Of a stretch of DNA of 23,149 nt, positions 21,067 to 23,149 are shown piece by piece. Position 1 is the first letter of the stretch. The number at the start of each line of letters is the position of its first letter. A model generated the notes under the pieces. The model was given only the letters and a program-made list of their open reading frames with translations. It had not been told where the DNA came from and ran no database searches. The position numbers and the translations under genes were made by a program. Source of the DNA: Clostridia bacterium (lineage in GTDB: Bacteria > Bacillota > Clostridia > Christensenellales > CAG-1252); NCBI GenBank assembly GCA_016296985.1, contig JAEDHM010000005.1, positions 1 through 23,149 on the forward strand. Reading direction: 5' to 3'.

Positions 21067-22292
21067 TTTTTGATACGGCAAAGATAGAAACTTTCGCCAC
21101 TCTCCTTTAGGTGTATAAGTTTGTCAGATTTTTGGAATCCATTTTCAGTGCAAAAATTTGAGGTTAAAAACTGATTTTCTTCCTTTAGCGTGGAACAAGT
21201 TGAGTACATTATCGTACCATTGTCTTTCAAATAAATAGCGGCGTTTTTCAAGATTGTCCTTTGCGTAGCCGTCAAGGAAGGCAAATCCTCCTCTTTTCTA
21301 TGTAACAATATATCAGGATTTGATGCAACAACTCCCAAGCCCATACATGGTACGTCGCATAAGATCATATCAAACGACTTTACAAATTTAGGGTTGAATA
21401 TGGTTGAGTCAAATTGCATAACGTCAACGTTTTTTGCGCCTGAAAGTGCTTTATAATTTTCAATCAAGTTTACTCTGTTGTCATACAACTCTAATGCTGT
21501 AATTTGAGAACTTGGAAAAAGTTCGGACAAGTACACGGTTTTACCGCCGGGTGCAGAACACATATCCAATATTTTATAATTGCCATCATCTTGAAAATCT
21601 TCTTTGAAGGCATCACAAATCAAGGCAGACCCCAAAGATTGGACAAATACCAATCCCTTGTTAATCAGTTCACTTAAACAACCGGTTGATTTTACGAAAG
21701 CGCCAATTTGTGTCTTTTGATATTCGCAATTAGCATTGTCCAAAAAGTCGTAAAATCTTTGGATATCATACGCCCTTGTATTTACACGTACGTGTGTCAA
21801 TTTCTCACTTTTGAAAACTATATCCGTAATCTCAGAATCCGGATACTGCTTTTTATACTTTTTAATCAGCCACAAGGGTAAGGATAAAGAAATTGCCAAC
21901 TTTTCTAAATCATTATTTGGTAAAGTTTCTTTGTCTTTTATAAAGGAGCGCAAAACCGAATTTACAAAACCAGAATTCTCACCTTTTTTCAATGTTTTTG
22001 TCAACTCTACCATTTCAAAAACCGCGGTATACTCAGGCACGGAATCCATATACTTAACCAAGTACATCCCAATTTTTATAATGATGCGAATTGCAAGTTT
22101 AGGCCTTTTTTTGCATAACCTTGCGATATGATATTCAAGTTCGACGTCCTTTTCAATGACACCGTACAACAATCTTAAAGCAAACCCTTGTTCGGTCCCG
22201 AAATCAGCATTGTCTAAAAGTAAACCAAGATATGCTTGATTACCATAAACTTTCTTTAGAATTTCGAAAACCTTTACGTAAGTGTTGCTCAT
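21063..22292 (-). CDS. rsmB: 16S rRNA cytosine-967 C5-methyltransferase RsmB
   Basis: The 409-aa protein has an N-terminal NusB-like RNA-binding domain (about 1-125) and a C-terminal Rossmann methyltransferase. SAM-binding motif I is DMCSAPGGKT (243-252). Motif IV CDVPCMGLG contains Cys316 and motif VI YSTCSTLKEEN contains the catalytic Cys366, as expected of the two-cysteine m5C enzymes. The region before motif I reads VFVQSLGSALICDAF, where relatives usually have QDE in place of QSL. It overlaps fmt by 4 bp and rlmN by 4 bp. Confidence 0.97.
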   Translation of the reverse strand: MSNTYVKVFEILKKVYGNQAYLGLLLDNADFGTEQGFALRLLYGVIEKDVELEYHIARLCKKRPKLAIRIIIKIGMYLVKYMDSVPEYTAVFEMVELTKTLKKGENSGFVNSVLRSFIKDKETLPNNDLEKLAISLSLPLWLIKKYKKQYPDSEITDIVFKSEKLTHVRVNTRAYDIQRFYDFLDNANCEYQKTQIGAFVKSTGCLSELINKGLVFVQSLGSALICDAFKEDFQDDGNYKILDMCSAPGGKTVYLSELFPSSQITALELYDNRVNLIENYKALSGAKNVDVMQFDSTIFNPKFVKSFDMILCDVPCMGLGVVASNPDILLHRKEEDLPSLTATQRTILKNAAIYLKDNGTIMYSTCSTLKEENQFLTSNFCTENGFQKSDKLIHLKESGESFYLCRIKK

Positions 22293-23149
22293 TTTAATAT
22301 TGTACCAACTTCTATTTTATGACCTAACAAATATGCTTTTGCATCCATTCTTTTACCACCTTCCATTTGAAGTTGGTCTATGGATACAGCAGCATTTTTA
22401 ATTTTTACGATAAGACCGTTTTTATTGTCGGCAAAAAGCACGCTTCCAACAGGCGATTCAGAATTATCCTCACAGGCAGAGACGGAGAAAACTTTCAAAG
22501 TTTTTTCGCCTACGTGAGTAAAAGCGCCAGGCCAAGGATTCATTCCTCTTATAAAGTTCTTCAATGTTAAAAAGTCTTTGTCAAAATCAATCAATCCCAT
22601 TTCTTTTGTAAACATTTTACAAAAAGTTGCTTGAGAGTGATCTTGTGGCGTAAACACAGCTCGTCCACTTTCTATTAAAGCCAAGCCATCAACAACGGCT
22701 TTTGCTCCCATTTCCGCAAGTCTATCAAACAATTCGCCTGCCGTTTCTTCAGGCTCAATAGGTGTTTTAACAGTCAACAAAATATCACCACTATCAACTG
22801 CAAGAGCCGTTTGCATAATGGTTATACCGGTTTCCTTTTCACCGTCTAAAATAGCTTGTTGAATAGGAGCTGCGCCCCTGTATTTAGGCAAAAGAGATCC
22901 GTGAACGTTTATTACGCCGTATTTGGGAATATCTAAAATTTCCTGAGAAATAATTTGCCCATAGGCGGCGGTAACCATTATATCAGGATTAAGTTCTTTG
23001 ATAATTTCAACGCCTTCTTTACGGATTTTAGCAAATTGATAAACGGGAATTCCCTTGTCAATACCAAATTGCTTAACGGGAGAAAAGCGAATTTTTCCAC
23101 GAGTAGAAGGTTTGTCAGGTTGACAAACGACAGCCACAATTTGATGTCC
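22289..23149 (-). CDS. fmt: Methionyl-tRNA formyltransferase (5' end outside window)
   Basis: Formylates initiator Met-tRNA with 10-formyl-THF. The frame stays open to the right edge of the window. The visible part starts within the N-terminal fold (HQIVAVVCQPDKP), so about 20 residues are missing. The catalytic region is complete: AAYGQIIS, NVHGSLLPKYRGAAPIQ with the active-site Asn and His, and the VDSGD Asp. The C-terminal OB-like domain follows (NPWPGAFTH, GSVLFADNKNGLIVK). A GTG inside the window at 23137 is an internal valine codon rather than the start. First visible gene of the fmt-rsmB-rlmN-rsgA-rpe-thiN operon. Confidence 0.97.
   Translation of the reverse strand, partial: GHQIVAVVCQPDKPSTRGKIRFSPVKQFGIDKGIPVYQFAKIRKEGVEIIKELNPDIMVTAAYGQIISQEILDIPKYGVINVHGSLLPKYRGAAPIQQAILDGEKETGITIMQTALAVDSGDILLTVKTPIEPEETAGELFDRLAEMGAKAVVDGLALIESGRAVFTPQDHSQATFCKMFTKEMGLIDFDKDFLTLKNFIRGMNPWPGAFTHVGEKTLKVFSVSACEDNSESPVGSVLFADNKNGLIVKIKNAAVSIDQLQMEGGKRMDAKAYLLGHKIEVGTILK

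Noticed and set aside
1..23149. Apparent excess of ACGT in coding regions (AAC, TAC or GAC codons before GTN)
   Set aside because: It seems more frequent than base composition would give, but I could only count a small part by eye and it may reflect codon choice; a whole-genome word count would be needed.

Overview
The window is a dense housekeeping segment of a low-GC Gram-positive chromosome (Bacillota, most likely a member of Clostridia). The evidence is gene order (fmt-rsmB-rlmN-rsgA-rpe-thiN, divergent rpmB, a Gls24 gene, then yloV/fakA; infC-rpmI-rplT; ruvAB-queA-tgt-yajC-secDF-recJ), strong AGGAGG ribosome sites, sigma-A-type promoters with 17-nt spacers, CCA-encoding tRNA genes and many U-tailed terminators. 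Every gene except rpmB is on the minus strand, so transcription runs from high to low coordinates. I see no prophage, transposase, CRISPR array or defence genes.

Layout from high to low coordinates. (1) 23149-17844: a tightly coupled operon, fmt (5' end outside the window), rsmB, rlmN, rsgA, rpe, thiN, mostly joined by ATGA or TGATG overlaps. It ends with a 25-codon reading frame that may be a divergent spoVM, and then a bidirectional terminator shared with convergent rpmB. (2) 17795-15421: rpmB on plus, diverging from a Gls24/Asp23-family gene and fakA (yloV). (3) 15315-14732: a tRNA operon, Gly(GCC)-Cys(GCA)-Leu(UAA), with a terminator. It is followed by a second copy of the last 20 nt of tRNA-Leu plus its terminator, an 84-bp direct repeat that looks like an old attachment-site or duplication scar. 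(4) 14619-12598: thrS with its own consensus promoter. (5) 12584-11337: infC-rpmI-rplT with a promoter, an attenuator-like leader and a probable AUU start for IF3. (6) 11323-5997: an rRNA/tRNA methyltransferase, yebC, ruvA, ruvB, queA, tgt. (7) 5934-2236: yajC, a small membrane protein, secD, secF. (8) recJ running off the left edge.

Functionally the region joins translation (initiator formylation, rRNA and tRNA modification, ribosome assembly, ribosomal proteins, IF3, ThrRS, tRNAs, queuosine synthesis), Sec translocation and recombination repair (RuvAB, RecJ). The observations I rate highest are: the spoVM candidate in the position that gene holds in Bacillus subtilis; the infC leader with a terminator directly in front of the ribosome site and a non-AUG start; the 84-bp tRNA-Leu repeat; a perfect inverted repeat overlaying both a promoter and the end of the rplT operon; and recJ starting just behind a strong terminator with no visible Shine-Dalgarno. 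Genes usual in these clusters but not here are ruvC (between yebC and ruvA) and the prpC-prkC phosphatase/kinase pair (between rlmN and rsgA).
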